Shown: positions 22,931 to 35,865, counted from the stretch's first letter. The stretch is DNA of 64,000 bases from Vigna angularis (GCF_016808095.1 NC_068977.1:31211364-31275363); one strand, 5' to 3'. Numbers and translations: made by a program. The notes: generated from the sequence alone by a model not told the origin.

Positions 22931-24560
22931 TCCCAAAGAAAGTACCCTCTCATTAAAGTTTAAATAAATTTTTGTCCCTACAATATTACTCCAAAATATT
23001 AAATTGTTTTCTTATTCTCACTTAGTAAATTTTCCCCATCGTTTTTTCTTTATTGTCTGTCTCTACTTAGATAATTTTGATAATGAATTTTTAACACATT
23101 ATAAATCTAAACCTATGTTGCATGAATAAATAACCATTATGCATGCTTAATTTGGGAGTTAGGGTTTGCGAGTCTTTCAAAAAAATAAACAGGGTGATGT
23201 TTTAATGTTGCTGAGATTAAAGTCGTAATCAGAATCTTCAAACAAGAAAAAAATGAAAAAAAAATGAAGTATTATATGTTTTTTTATAATTTAATTACAA
23301 TAAATTGTTTTGAAAAATGATGTTATACGTGGCATCAAATTTTAGAAAATAATTGAAGTTTCCTCATTTCAAAAAAGCATCACTGTTTTTCCTCGACACT
23401 TTCAATTTAGATTCCCAACCTTTTTGTGTAGTCATTCATTCATATCGTTTGCTCACTATTTTCACATAATTTTTTTATGAAGAAAAAATTAAAGCCATAC
23501 TCTTAAGTTGCCATCTACCTTGGCAATTTTGAATTATTTAAGTCTTATAACATTCGTCATCATTACCTTCTCTAAGAAATAATTAAGGTGTTAAAACATT
23601 GTTATTAATATTAGAAAATAATATTTTTTATTTCAATATTTCATAACAAACTTTTTATTTCACATTTCTTCTTTTTCTGTTCTTTTTACTCACACAAAAA
23701 TGTTTGAATTATAATATTTTAACTTAAAGCGAAAATGTGTTTGTTTGAATGAGAATATGATAGTAACTTGGTTAAACTAGTTTCAAATTGTAACAACAAT
23801 TCAAAAATTTATATTCATTACATATTAATTTAAAATCAAATATTTTGACTCATAAATTCAAAATGTTAACATATTAAATCAAACATTACAAAACTAATCT
23901 ATTCTCGTTCAAACAATAATCACATATTTAATACAATTAAATACAATTAATGCCTGTGGTACATTAAGTATACTTTAATATATTTTTTTCTCCGAACCAC
24001 CAACTCAGCTACGTAATTTATAAAAAGAATAGTATTTATAAATTTTATGGAGCAGCAGATAAAACTAAAACTAAAGTTTATTTATTTTACAAGAATGAAA
24101 ATATTTCACAATTTTAGAGAAAAAGAAAGAATTACTACCCAAAACCAAAACCAAAACATATTTATTTAATGAAAACCAAAAACACATGAAAGTAAAAGTA
24201 AAATAAAAATAAAAAATTATCTTAAAAAGGTTTAATTTATTTTTGTGTTTCCCATTCTCTCCTCCATGACCACCCTATACACAAAAAAAGAGAAGAAAAG
24301 AAAGTGGGCCTAAAACTTCAAGGATTGGTCCCCTCTGTGGCATACCCTATCAAGTAAGATCTTTGGGATGTGTTTGGCAATGTGGCAGTCCGGCGGTGTG
24401 ACTTTCACAGTGTGGCTTTCGGTTGCTATCTAAAGCCACTTCCCACTTTTGGCATTTTGGTGAATGCGCCACAAAAATATGTATATACACATATATTATT
24501 CAAAACCCTTATTTTATATAATATATATTGAATTATAAATTCCATGAAATTACCATACCC
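22931..24560. other. AT-rich DNA upstream of MIR169
   Basis: No gene recognised; presumably includes the MIR169 promoter. Confidence 0.55.
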
Positions 24561-24573
24561 AGCACCACCTTAT

Positions 24574-24581
24574 TATAAATA
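24574..24581 (+). promoter_or_regulatory. TATA box of the MIR169 gene
   Basis: TATAAATA lies about 75 bp upstream of the predicted hairpin and 95 bp upstream of the mature miRNA, the expected spacing for a transcription start at about 24605. It lies in otherwise unstructured sequence. Position-based call. Confidence 0.6.
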
Positions 24582-24649
24582 TAGACATAGATGATGCAGC
24601 AAATCATGCAGCACTTGTGTGAGTCTCTTCCTAAGAGCAACTTACATGA

Positions 24650-24762
24650 AGAGGAAGAGAGAGTGATGCAGCCAAGGATGACTTGCCGGCGTTACACTGC
24701 ATGCTCTTCACGGTAACTTTGTCGGCAAGTGGTTCTTGGCTACGTTTGGCTCTTTTCTTATC
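24650..24762 (+). ncRNA. MIR169: MIR169 precursor hairpin
   Basis: The 5-prime arm holds a perfect 21-nt miR169 sequence at 24669-24689 (core AGCCAAGGATGACTTGCC, ending CGG as in the miR169b/c type). The 3-prime arm at about 24723-24743 (GGCAAGTGGTTCTTGGCTAC) is its star strand, pairing along its length with a small internal loop at GGTT. Pairing extends outward (GAGAGAG/TGGCTCTTTTC side) and the terminal loop is about 30 nt, containing GCATGCTC. In plants miR169 is loaded into AGO1 and cleaves NF-YA (HAP2) mRNAs, with roles in drought, nitrogen response and, in legumes, nodule development. Those roles are family knowledge; the hairpin itself is read here. Confidence 0.95.
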
Positions 24763-27700
24763 ATGTAAGTGCTGGCTAGGATCAATTACTGCATCAGAAA
24801 CTCCTTCACTTGCATACACTGCTACAAGATTGTGTATGTTTTTCTGGTAAGTAGATGAGCTTGTGCTTGTGACGAGTTTGAATATGATAAATGTCCCTTT
24901 CTTTTTTGGTCATGTTTGTTTCCTTGAAGCTGAACTCACAAGTTTTTTGTTTATTTCGTTGAGAAAGATAAACGGTGTAAAAGCTGTGTTTCAGTATATA
25001 CAATGGAGACTTGAAAGCTATTTGACAGATGCGGAACAAAAATAGAAAACATTATTGGAAAACTGAAAGGTGTTTGTGAGATGTTTTGGTAAAGATGAAG
25101 GTTTATATACTATTAGTTCTTTATGCTTTAATCTTAACATAGGATTTGATATTTGTTTCTCCTTTCGTTGTTTTTTATAAATTGGTTTTCTGCAGTGAAA
25201 CAATAGTTTTTTTAGTATGTTGTTTGACAGAGAGGTTGTGCTTGTGCATGTAGGTGTGTAGAGATCAAGATAATATGTCAGCATACAGCCAGGCCAAGAA
25301 ACAGAGAATTGAAAATCTTGAACAGGTAGTCCATTCATGCCATACATTATGGTCATTTTCTTTGACCAATTGAACATGGCACCCAAAACAACCACATATT
25401 TATGAAGGTGATGTGACTGAGTAAACAAAATTTTTAAAAACAAACATATATTTAGTCCTTTTGTGTTTCTACTTCAATTCCTTCTTCTTTCTCTTTATTA
25501 CATAACACTGTGGATCACATTTATTGAAGATTTTAATTATTAGCTCCCAACAGTGATAGTTTAGTAAGGTGACAATGTACATCACGGTATGAAAGTGAAA
25601 TATATGTTGTAAAGGCACGTTTATCTGTGCACTGTCCATGTCCATGTGCAAGAAAAATGCTTAATTGCATGCACATGCTGAGCTTTTCTGTACGTGGGGC
25701 CATCCAAAGTGGACCAAACAATTATATCTCTGCTTCTTTTGTACATTTTGAGTCTCCCAAAATGATTCCTGAAATGCATCATGTGCAGCAGTTATGTGTC
25801 ATTGGTACGTAAGCAAAATTTATTTTTCTTTTCACATCTCTATATTATATGTATATTTTTACTCAAAAAATACTTTAAAAGTTATCTGCAATATTCATGT
25901 GTCTATGATGTTTCATCATGATTGAGTTGCGGATAGCATTTATGAAGGTGTAATTTTCATAAGAGTGGACCACTCAAAATCTTTTTTTTTTTCTTTACTT
26001 AATCTAGGGTTTTGTCTTACTCTTTTGTTTGAGCGTTTCCATGTTACAACAATTTTCTTCTTCGAAAACTCCCTTCACATTATAATGATTTTCATCACTG
26101 TCATTTTCTTGAAAACTATGGATAGTAGACAAAATGAAATAATTTACCATTTCTTCTCTGTTGTACCAAGGAATAACATTAAAAAGATCTTTAACAAAAA
26201 CACTGATATTCTTTCTTAAACTTTTTTCTCTCAGAAGAGAATTGAATTTTAGATCCACGAAGAAGGGGCCTTAGCCTCCATTTTATAATAAGAGGAGAAA
26301 GTTCCTTTCAACGTTTTACTGGATGTGGGACTTCTCCTTCACATTTCTCTGTTCATGTTCTTCACAGATTTCTCAGATCACTGTTAGAAACTCAAACCTT
26401 ACAAGGGAATAAACAGATAGACATAAAAGGGTATTCGAAGCCTATCATGAACGAAAATACACAGACAGAAGATAAAATGACAGACATCTTCCGAGAAAGA
26501 GCCTGTCGGAGACACTAGTTAAGCAAACAAGAATGAAAAATCTTCTTATGATATTCATATTGTATATATGTACTGTAAAATTTGGCAAAAGCGATTTCAT
26601 AGTTTTGCATGTTTGAGATGATGTTGAAGTTGCAGTGCAATTTTGGTATGAAATTTTTTTATTTATTTTTCCTTAAACCATTTTCCAGTTTCCGGCAAAA
26701 GGTGTTCTGGGCGGTGAGAGGGGACAGAACGAAGGAGATAACGATAACAAAGTCTTTTTTTATTTTTTTTGCTAATTAAAATATAATCAATTATAATCTT
26801 TAACCATTGAGATAATTTGATTGCAAATTTAAGGATTAATAATGTCAGTGAACTCAGATAATTTAATGTGATTCTTCACACCCTGAAATCCACCTGAATA
26901 AAAACTGCATGAACTGTAAATGACATCGGCAAATTCTAGAAAGAGGTTGAAGTGACTAAAATATTAGATTTGTTTAGAAGTTTATTAAAGTTAATATAAT
27001 TAGTTTTTAACTGTTCAAAATGTGTGTCTGAATTAACTAATTAATGGATTTTAAATTACGTTGTGTCTGAAGAAGAATCAACTTTTTAAAATAAAGACTG
27101 CGTTGGAACAGATGCAGTTGTTTTACTGTATATGACAAAGATCTTAGTTTTATCTACACTTCAAATTATTTGAATTAGTTTAGTCTGAAAATCAATCACA
27201 TTTAATGTTTATTGTCTCCTTTTAAATATTTGTTTCAGGAAAATTAACTCAAATCTATTTTCAGATATTCTGCATCATATTGTTTTTTAAACAGTTGAAT
27301 CTTTTGAAGTTTTTTTTTAAAAAAAAATTTAGTTATCATTTTAAAAGTTTAACATTAACCAGTTCTTATTTGGTCAATTATGTATTACTTTTAACTTAAG
27401 TATTTAACTACATATCTCTATACATAAAAGACTTTCATTAAAATTCTCCAAAATTCATTAAATACACATAAATTCACTTCACCCCAAACAAAAAAGAAAG
27501 GATATTAGACACATTTTTTCAATTATGTATATATCCTTTTTATTTGTGGGTTGAATAACTTGAGAGAGGACCCAAAATACAGAGGCTTTCTTTTTGGGCT
27601 ATATTGCTGATCCATGACAGCTTTAAATAACATTGATAGATTGATAGAAGCAAAACTAAATAGAGTAAAAACTTTGAATCTAAATTGCTAGACACAACTC

Positions 27701-27990
27701 AAAGTTTGTCCATCAATTTCATAGTCTAATGAAAGGTTGATTAATGTAATGTAATGATTATTTTATAACAAAGAGCTTTACAAACAGAAGATTTTTTTTC
27801 CACATAATTTGTGTTATTAGAAGGATAAGGATCCATTACAGAACTTCACTTGATTAATTCCACTCATTCTTGTTAAGTACTGTTCTAGATTGATTCTGCA
27901 TTGGATGCTGAAAATGACATTGAAGATTGATCATAAATATATGGTGTTTCTGAGGAAGCCACCGGTTTACATTATTCCCTAAAAGGGACA
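24763..27990. other. Region downstream of MIR169, no recognised gene
   Basis: It may include the rest of the primary miR169 transcript. Small ORFs on both strands show no recognisable domain and lie in AT-rich sequence. Nothing else identified. Confidence 0.5.
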
Positions 27991-27999
27991 GAAGAAACA

Positions 28000-29480
28000 C
28001 ATGTGTCAACATCATTAATTTCATTCACAAAGGAACCTTGATATTATCACAAACTTCTGAAACTGCACACACAGTGAAAGATGGCAATTTATTACAAAAC
28101 CTGAAACATGGAGTTTCCCCAAGTAGAGTGATCAAACCATTATGGGTCCGTTGACCTTGCAGAGGATAGAACTGTAATGCAGAAGAACTAATAATCTGTC
28201 ATTGTCAGATTGGAAAAAACAACTTCTTGCTAGTAATATTAGAATGTGTTGTTAGCATTTTTAAGCAATTGATTGTGGAGACAATTGCAGAAGGCAAACG
28301 AAACCTTTGAATCAGTTAAACATGTCACGACTCGTTGAGAAGATTATGTAAAGATCAAACATAATCATGAAGCTGGATCAAATTTGAGCATTCAGAAACA
28401 CAATTCTTTCAACTTCATGAAATCTGACAGATGCTTATCCAATGTTGTTATAATGATAATGCTGCCTAAACCAAACCAATCAAATGTTCTTCCAGCTGGT
28501 TTGTTGAATCCTTTAGCAATTCCTGATAAGGTATGGGATGATATTGTTTTGGACTTCATTTACCTTTATCACATGGCTATACTAGCATTATGTTTGTCGT
28601 AGATAGGCTTTCTAAATTTACACATTTTCTTTGAAAATTGGTTTTACAAGTAAAATAGTAGCTGATGCTTTCATTAATTAATAATGTAGGCAAAATTTAT
28701 GGTTTTCCAAAATTTATAGTTTCCGATAGAAAACGTGTGTTTATAAATTCTTCTAGGCAACAACTTTTTAAGTCTCAAGGAACTATTCTAAAAATGAATT
28801 CTTCGCCATTCCCAAACATATAGCCAAATTGAAAATCTAAATAAAACTGAAAATATAAATAAAACTTTGAAGATGTATTTAAGATGTTATATATATATAT
28901 ATCCGTTGAAATTTTTTATTTATTAAAAATAAAATTAATTTAAAATATATATAGATGTAAATCTCATTTTATAAATGGACTTTGTAAACTAGATTTAAAA
29001 TTTATTTCTTAATAATATATCGTTGTAAAACTTTATTTGACGGATATTGCCCAAATCGAGTGTGACAAGATTGTTTGAATGAAATTAAATGGTAAAGAAG
29101 CTGCAGAAGACCCCACCATGGCATCATGGCTTAAATTTCATGATTTAGAAAGTATAAATGATGATCATAGTATCTTAGTTGTCATTAATAAGGGACAAAA
29201 ATCATGGTAACTTAGGACTCTTACCTTGTTTTTCTCCAAATTTGATATCTGTGACCTTGGCTAATTCAGAAAGCATTGTCTCTTGAAATTGATCTGCTAT
29301 CAAATTGTAGATAGCACGTGCTAGAGTTGATTTTGTTATGAGGGTCAGGACCCATAAGCCATTGAATTTGTTCGAGCTTTCGATTCAACAAGATAGTTGG
29401 CAATATGCAAGCTTTCCAGATACCTCTTTTGTGATTTTTTGAATCATCTTGTACTCGTATTCTTCACTGCTATTCGGAAA
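28000..29480 (-). pseudogene. Scrambled TIR-NBS-LRR relic
   Basis: Fragments match the neighbouring TNL pseudogene at nucleotide level. 28020-28200 matches the post-LRR exon (29960-30180). 28430-28495 matches the RNBS-B part of the NB-ARC exon (37455-37525). 29045-29130 matches the LRR exon near 30720-30800. 29260-29400 encodes the P-loop side of NB-ARC (STLARAIYNLIADQF on the reverse strand), and 29440-29480 the start of that exon. On the reverse strand the order is NB start, P-loop, LRR, RNBS-B, post-LRR, so LRR sequence lies between two NB-ARC pieces. A gypsy integrase fragment is embedded. Not functional. Confidence 0.7.
28490..28880 (+). pseudogene. Ty3/gypsy integrase fragment
   Basis: Plus-strand translation in several frames gives PAGLLNPLAIPDKVWDDIVL, then VDRLSKFTHF, then GKIYGFPKFIVSDRKRVFIN and LFKSQGTILKMN. 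These are the integrase signatures of chromovirus-type gypsy elements (PAGLLQPLPIP, VDRLSKYAHF, HGFP..IVSDRD, GT.L.MS). Stops and frameshifts occur throughout and no LTR is visible nearby. It abuts an NB-ARC fragment of opposite orientation at about 28490. Confidence 0.8.
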
Positions 29481-29752
29481 CGGTTAAATTTATTCATTGA
29501 GGAGCTTTGTTTTTTATAAAAGCTGTTTATTAACTAAAAAATAGTTTAGCAATATAACTTCAATGTTTAAATATTACGAATTCACTTTAAATTTAATTTA
29601 ACTTTCTGAGTACTATCTTCATTAGGATGTTTGTTAAAAATAATTATCTTCATTAAATATTTAGATTTTTAGACCAATATTTTCCAATGGGTGTTTGTTA
29701 AAAATAATTATCAAGGTGTTCTTCATAAAATTTATGAGTGGTGAGTTCGATT

Positions 29753-30145
29753 TTAGTTATCAAGGTTTTGATTTATCAATATTCCAGGAATCCACTTGTT
29801 CGTCAGAAGCGCTTTCTGAACATCCGAATTCAATTGACGGTGAAAATCATTTTGAATATTGAGTATAATTATGTGACTATCCTCAGTTATCCATTCTATA
29901 TTACTAAAACCGAAAGAATGAACACACTCAAAAAAATTATTTTTTACTCTAACAAAGTAATCAATCCTGGCAGCGAAAGGAGGCTTGACATTATTGCAGA
30001 CTCCAATAATAGTACACACAGTGAGAGAGGGCAATTCTTTACGAAACCAAAAACTTACAGAATGTCCCCCGCTAGAGTGGTCAAACAATTCTGGGATTTC
30101 CCGACCTGGAAGAAAACAGATTCTCATTGCAGCAGAATCAATGGC
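29753..30145 (-). pseudogene. Post-LRR (C-JID-like) exon of the TNL
   Basis: It begins after TTTCACAG. It encodes CFLPGREIPELFDHSSGGHS and VSFWFRKELPSLTVC, typical of the jelly-roll/Ig-like domain that follows TNL LRRs and helps contact effectors. The frame runs to a stop near 29753; whether that is the native end is unclear. Confidence 0.75.
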
Positions 30146-30239
30146 CTGTGAAACGGGTCATGTTATATGCATCGTGAGTTTGGAAAAAGAAAGTCATAGC
30201 TAGTTAATGGAATCACTCAAAGAAGATAGACACACCCAC

Positions 30240-30581
30240 CTGCCTGAGTTTTAATATCAAAGAGTTGGCTTTAACAGAACAGTTTGCTGCGTAGAACTGA
30301 TTAATATTCAATGGAAACATAACAAGACTGCTGCAGCCCTGAAAGCACAGATGCTCCAAAGATTTCAACTCTATGCGACTTAGACCAATTGTGAGCTTGG
30401 TACATCCTTCAGCACAAAACACTTTAAGATGAAGTAAAGATCCAACTGAATCATGAATCTCAAACAGATTTGTGCATTCACCAACACAAAGTTTTGTCAA
30501 ATTGGGGAAACCAGAGATGTCAGGTATTCGTCTAATATTCTTACAACCTACGACAATCAAGTGTCTCAAAACCTTTGAATT
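30240..30581 (-). pseudogene. Second LRR exon of the TNL
   Basis: It begins after TTTTTCAG and encodes LRRs with GCKNIRRIPDISGFPNLTKL, ECTNLFEIHDSVG and GCSSLVMFPL. It ends at a CAG/GTGGGT donor. Open throughout. Confidence 0.78.
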
Positions 30582-30680
30582 CTGAAAAACAATAAATCTA
30601 CAGTTGTTAGTTTGGTTCTTTTGAAGAATTAAGTGTTCAACCAAAAGCTAAATTAATTTTAATTACGAAATAAATTGTAC

Positions 30681-30939
30681 ATGCCTCTAGTGGTTTGTCC
30701 CATCCAAAGTAACTGTATGACAAGTCGAGTATGACAAGATTCTTCAAATGAAAATCATGCGGTAAAGAAGTTGCAGGACATCCAGGCCATTCCAGCACTC
30801 TCAAACTGTTTGGCAGAGTAGCAGGGCTTCTAAGAAAGCCAACCTTCTTTTCTACAAGAAGGATCTGTAAGCTTTTTATTTTTCCAAACTCTAAATTGCA
30901 TTGTATTTCTTCTTGGTGTTCTGGCATCTCCAACATCAT
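30681..30939 (-). pseudogene. First LRR exon of the TNL
   Basis: It encodes IQCNLEFGKIKSLQILLV..., LPNSLRVLEWPGCPATSLP and LVILDLSYSYFGW, the usual first LRR exon of TNLs. A GT donor follows the GAGGCAT at its end. Sequence upstream (5-prime side) into 30960 lacks a clear acceptor. Confidence 0.75.
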
Positions 30940-31139
30940 CGCTTCAATTTTATCATTTTCCTTTCAGACCAAAAGAAGAAAAGGAGCCATAAAATTTATA
31001 GTTCGTAAAATGTAAATTCTTTATTGGCTCTTTTTAACGAGAGTTAAGAATCATGAAATGTGTACAGATTCAACTCATGATGTAATAAAAGAAAAGAAAA
31101 GGAATTGGACTTGTAACTTGTTTTTGCTAGAAGTCGACT

Positions 31140-31247
31140 TTAAGCGCGGTCTGATAAGGCTAATCATGACTCTGATACATGTTAGAAGTAGACTTTAAGC
31201 CTAACTCAATCAACTTGTAAAGTTAGGTTTGCACTCCATTTATATAT
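31140..31247. repeat. Left part of an older legume-type repeat hit by the copia element
   Basis: GTTAGAAGTAGACTTTAAGC, GCCTAACTCAATC and AAAGTTAGGTTTGCACTCC precede the insertion, and the sequence resumes at 36842 with TTGGCCATATCTCTAGTGGA and GTGAGACTTCC. I know similar blocks as common in legume genomes; that is recollection, not a search. Confidence 0.45.
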
Positions 31248-31790
31248 TGTTGTAGAAGCTGACAATAATAGAATAAAGATCACGAACAAAAGACTTCCTA
31301 AGGCGTGTAGATCACTGTCCTTAAGGACTTATCCGTGGTGTATTGCGCAAACCTTCAAGATACAACAGGAACTTTTCAGAATTTCTGAGGATCTCAAAAC
31401 TAGTAAGGATCTCTTAAGTAGAGAATAAATTAAACCCAGGATATTTTAAAAGAAAAGAAAGAAGACAAAAAGATAAGAGAATAAGAGAACAAAAAAGAGT
31501 GTGTAAATGTATGTATTTGGAATGGATGAAAAGCTCTATTTATAGAGCTAGAAAGGAGATGTGGTGCCCACAAATCTCGTAGCTTAAGGAAGAGTTCAAA
31601 CTCAATCCCTAGCCTTGCGGGAAAAGAATAAGCATTCAACGCTGACATTCAAAAACTGAAGAAACTGCCCGAGGAATTTGCGGAATGCACCAACGTTCTG
31701 AATCATTATCTTTTGCAATATAATATTCAATTTAAAGTACTAACGTTTAGAAACAAAATATTTTACAATATAATATTCATATTTATAACA
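31248..31790 (-). repeat. 3-prime LTR of the copia element (543 bp)
   Basis: Reverse-strand orientation; a polypurine-type tract (complement of ATCCCCCAC at 31791) lies at its inner edge. It has the same TATTTATA (reverse TATAAATA) site as the other LTR, at 31539-31546. Confidence 0.92.
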
Positions 31791-32357
31791 ATCCCCCACA
31801 TATTGCAAAAGATAAGAAACAATGATTGAAAGAAAGAAAAGAAGAAAATCCTGGGTTTTATAAGATGTAATGCATCAGAGCTGGTATAGCAAGCTATATG
31901 AACCAGTCCTAGATCGAGAAACTTAACACACAATATAGTTGGTATAGCAAGCTATATGAACCAAAGATACTTGAGTGTGTTAGAGGTTTATCAATCACAG
32001 TACACCCCCACAATCTTTGTTGTTATCGCTGTGATGCGCTTACTAGGCCATGCGCGTGCCTGGTATTCATGAGTGCTATAGAGATCATGCCAAGATCTCA
32101 TGCAAGCGGCCCCACTTGACACTCATATAGGAGATTTCATCAAGTGTATGCTACAAATCATACACCACCCATAAGGGATATGAAGATCATTAAAAACTTT
32201 GTTTAATTACAAAGTTTAACCTCTCAATATAGCAGTCTCTAGCACTTTCACACACACCATAGGAATGGACATATTTGATTTAAAATCAAATTAGTGCTAT
32301 CAAAACTAACAAGTGACTTGTTTTTACCTATATGAACCTTATTCATGGGATCTCCAA

Positions 32358-32868
32358 TCACAAAGGTTGGGTTACCATCACTTGTTTGTTAGCCAGTGGC
32401 TTAAGTCCCATTCCCCTCGATGTTTCTAAAATCATATTTCTTCCCAAGGGTTTTGTTAGAGGATCTGCTAGATTATGTTCTGACTTCACATAATCAATGG
32501 AAATAGTTCCACTCTTTAGCAGCTGCTTCACCAAATTATGTCTCAATTGAATATGTCTATTCTTTCCATTGTAATTCTTGTTTTTAGCTATAGCTATTGC
32601 CGATTGGCAATCACAGTGTATTGACACCGATGGGGTTGGTTTCATTCCTAGTGGAATGTTTGCTAAGAAGTTTTTCAATCACTCAGCCTCACTACCAGCC
32701 ATCTCAAGAGCGTCAAACTCAGATTCCATTGTTGATCTTGCAATAATTGTTTGTTTGGATGATCTCCATGTAATCGCACCACCCCCAAATGTGAATACAT
32801 AACCACTAGTGAATTTTGTCTCATCTGAATCAGAGATCGAGTTAGCATCACTATACCCTTCTAGTACA
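32358..32868 (-). pseudogene. RNase H end of copia pol, frameshifted
   Basis: The reverse-strand frame encodes EGYSDAN..., [19 protein letters not shown], the DCQSAIAIAKN strand and VKSEHNLADPLTKPL, the copia RNase H signature. It ends at TAA 32358. It is separated from the RT ORF by a one-base length change near 32870, where RT reading stops at a TAG. Confidence 0.88.
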
Positions 32869-35020
32869 ACGGAAATCCACTATATTCAATGGCATAATCC
32901 ATTGAACCTCTTAAGTATCTCATAAGCCTGGAAAGTGCATCCCAATGTTCTTGATTTGGACATTGAGTGTACCTATTCAGTCTACCTACTACATAAGCAA
33001 TATCAGGTCTAGAAAAGCTCATCAAGTGCAGTAAGCTCCCAATTATCTGGGCACACTGAGGTTGAGATAATGATTCTCCTCTATTTTTCATTAATTTAAA
33101 GTTAACATCATAAGGGGTACTCACAGGTTTGAAATCATAATACCCAAATTTCTTAAGAAGTTTCTCAATGTATTGTTCTTGGGATAGTAATATACTATCT
33201 CCCTTCATTATGATTTTAACACCTAAAATTACATTGGCTTCACCCATGTCTTTCATTTCAAAGTTCGATCCTAGAAACAGTTTAGTTCTAGTAACAATCT
33301 CATTGCATGTACCAAAAATTAACATGTCATCCACATACAAACATATAATGACACAATCACCATTTTCAAATTTATAGTACACACATTTATCAACATCATT
33401 AGGTGAAAAACCATCACATAGCAATACATAATCTAGTTTTTCATGCCACTGTTTTGGTGCTTGTTTCAACCCATACAAAGATTTTAAAAGGTTACAAACT
33501 TTATTCTCTTGACCAGGTACTACACACCCTTCAGGTTGAGTCATATAAATTTCCTCCTTTAAATCACCATTCAAAAAGGCAGTTTTAACATCCATCTGGT
33601 GTATCACTAGTTTATGGATAGTTGCTAGAGCTAACAACACTCGAATGGAGGAAATCCTAGTCACAAGGGCAAAGGTATCAAAATAATCTATGTTGGGTTT
33701 TTGAGTAAAACCTTTTGCTACTAATCTTGCCTTATACTTCTCTATAGATCCATCAGGATGATACTTTTTCTTAAAGATCCACTTACAACCAATGAGTTTT
33801 GCTCCTTTAGGCAAATCTACTAAGATCCTAGTATTATTTTTCTGAATTGATTCAATTTCAGTCTTAATTGCTTTATCCCACTGTTTTGCATCAGGAGCAC
33901 TAATGGATTCTACAAAGCTACTTGGATCATTATCAACTAGATAGGTATAGAAATCATTACCAAATGAAGTTTCCTTCCTCTGTCTTTTACTTCTTCTTAA
34001 TTCCTCACACAAGGCATCACTATTATTATTTTCTATAGGTTGAGACGTCTCACTAACCTTTAAAGGAAAAACATGTTCAAAAAACTCAGCATTTTTCGTC
34101 TCAATTATTGAATTTCTTTCAAGTGTATCACTTTTAAGAACTAGAAACCTATAGGCAGCATTATGTTCAGCATAGCCTAAGAACATACAATCAGAGGTTT
34201 TAGAGCCTATTTTCTTTTTCTTAGGATCGGGTAACATCACCTTAGCTAGGCACCCCCACACTCTTAAATATTTAAGGTTAGGTTGATAACCTCTCCACAA
34301 CTCATAGGGAGTTTTACCAGTTTTCTTATGAGGTATTCTATTTTGTAAAAAACACGCAGTAAACAAGGCTTCTCCCCAAAGGTTATCAGGTGCACTAGAA
34401 CTAATAAGCATAGCATTCATCATCTCCTTAAGAGTTTTATTCTTTCTCTCAGCTACTCCATTAGACTCAGGTGAATATGGTGGAGTTACCTCATGGATGA
34501 TACCTTCTTTAACACAAAAGTCATTAAACAAAACATATTCACCACCTCTATCTAATCTAATCATTTTAATCTTTTTATTCAATTGATTTTCTACTTCTGC
34601 TTTATAGGTTAAAAACACATCAAAAGCTTCATCTTTATGTTTGATTAAGTAAACTTTGGTGTATCTAGAATAATCATCTATAAAGGTCACAAAATAATTT
34701 TTACCTCCTCTAGACATGGTTTGTTTCATATAAGCTAGATCAATATGAATTAACCCTAACAGTTTAGTTTGACGTTCTATAGAAAAACAAGTTTTCTTTG
34801 TTATTTTAGATTCTACACATATATCACATTTACTACTCTGTTTATCATGCATATTAATTAATTCTAGTTGTTTTAATTTCATAACATAGGGAGAAATCAG
34901 ATGTCCTAATCTAGCATGCCATATATCATATGAGTCAATAATATAAGCAGAAGATGATTCATTAATATTTTCAGAAATGTTAAGTACAAAGAGACCTTGA
35001 TCACAATATCCCTTCCCCAC
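32861..35020 (-). pseudogene. Copia pol: integrase and reverse transcriptase
   Basis: An ORF of about 719 codons. It has GAG-pre-integrase (WHARLGH), zinc site CDICVESK, and integrase core with FIDDYSRYTKVY, RLDRGGEY and SNGVAERKNKTLKEMM. RT follows from KWIFKKKYHPDGSIEKYKAR through MDVKTAFLNGDLKEEIYM and QPEGC to the catalytic CLYVDDMLIF. All key acidic residues are visible. Upstream it is out of frame with gag-protease by one lost T in a T-run near 35025, and downstream with RNase H. Confidence 0.9.
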
Positions 35021-35862
35021 AAAACATTATTTTTTGTCATTACAATCTTGTCAAACTCGAATGACACTTTAACCCCCACTTTTCCCAGTAGTGCTACAGA
35101 GATTAAATTAACTCTGATTGATGGCACATGTAGCACATCACTCAAGGCCAGAGTCTTTCCAGATGTGAGTTTGAGAAGAACTTTCCCTTTTCCCAGAATA
35201 GGAGTGGTCCTGGAATCATCGAGGTAGACATGTTCTTCTTCATCTCCTACACTAGTGTAAGAGGTAAAGGCACTTCTGTTTGCACATATATGCCTGGTAG
35301 CACCAGAGTCTACCACCCACTTGCTCACATTTGTCATCAAATTTACTTGAGAAACGACCGCAACAATAATGTCATCTCCTTCGACTATATTGGCCTTAGG
35401 AGGATTGTCGTTTCTTACTCTGCACCTGCACTGCGGTGCATGATGGCCCGGCTTCCCACATACGAAGCAATTTCCTTTCTTCTTAAAGGTGGGGTTAGAT
35501 GTGTTGGGGCGATATTTTCGAAAATTATTTTTGTTATTGTGATCAGGTTTGTGTTTGTACCTTTTTGGAGCAGGTTTGTCTTCTACCATGTTTGCTTTTG
35601 CAGACAAAACTTTGGCCCTCGCAACAACACATTCTTTCCTGTTGGTATCTTCAATTATTATGTGAGTGATCAGCTCTGAAAGTGACATTTGCTTATACCT
35701 ATGTTTTAGTTGTTGCTTGTAATCAGTCCACGAAGGCGGCAGTTTCTCGATCAAAAGCTCTGAAACAAATTCATCTGGTAGAAGAACGTTCTCCGCTTTG
35801 ATATCTTCGAGTAGCTTGTGGTACTCATTAATTTGTGACTTTATGTCCTTGTCTTCAACCAT
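34906..35862 (-). pseudogene. Copia gag C-terminal part and protease
   Basis: It encodes the UBN2 tail (LPPSWTDYKQQLKHR), zinc knuckle CFVCGKPGHHAPQC and aspartic protease WVVDSGATRHICANRSAF. In-frame with the gag start ORF except for one TGA at 35866-35868, which replaces the Trp expected after NYYR. It reads into nonsense after about 35025 because of the frameshift into integrase. Confidence 0.88.
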
Positions 35863-35865
35863 TTC

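Noticed and set aside
24631..24819. 62-codon reverse ORF over the MIR169 hairpin
   Set aside because: Explained by the hairpin; opposite strand to the miRNA and without domain.
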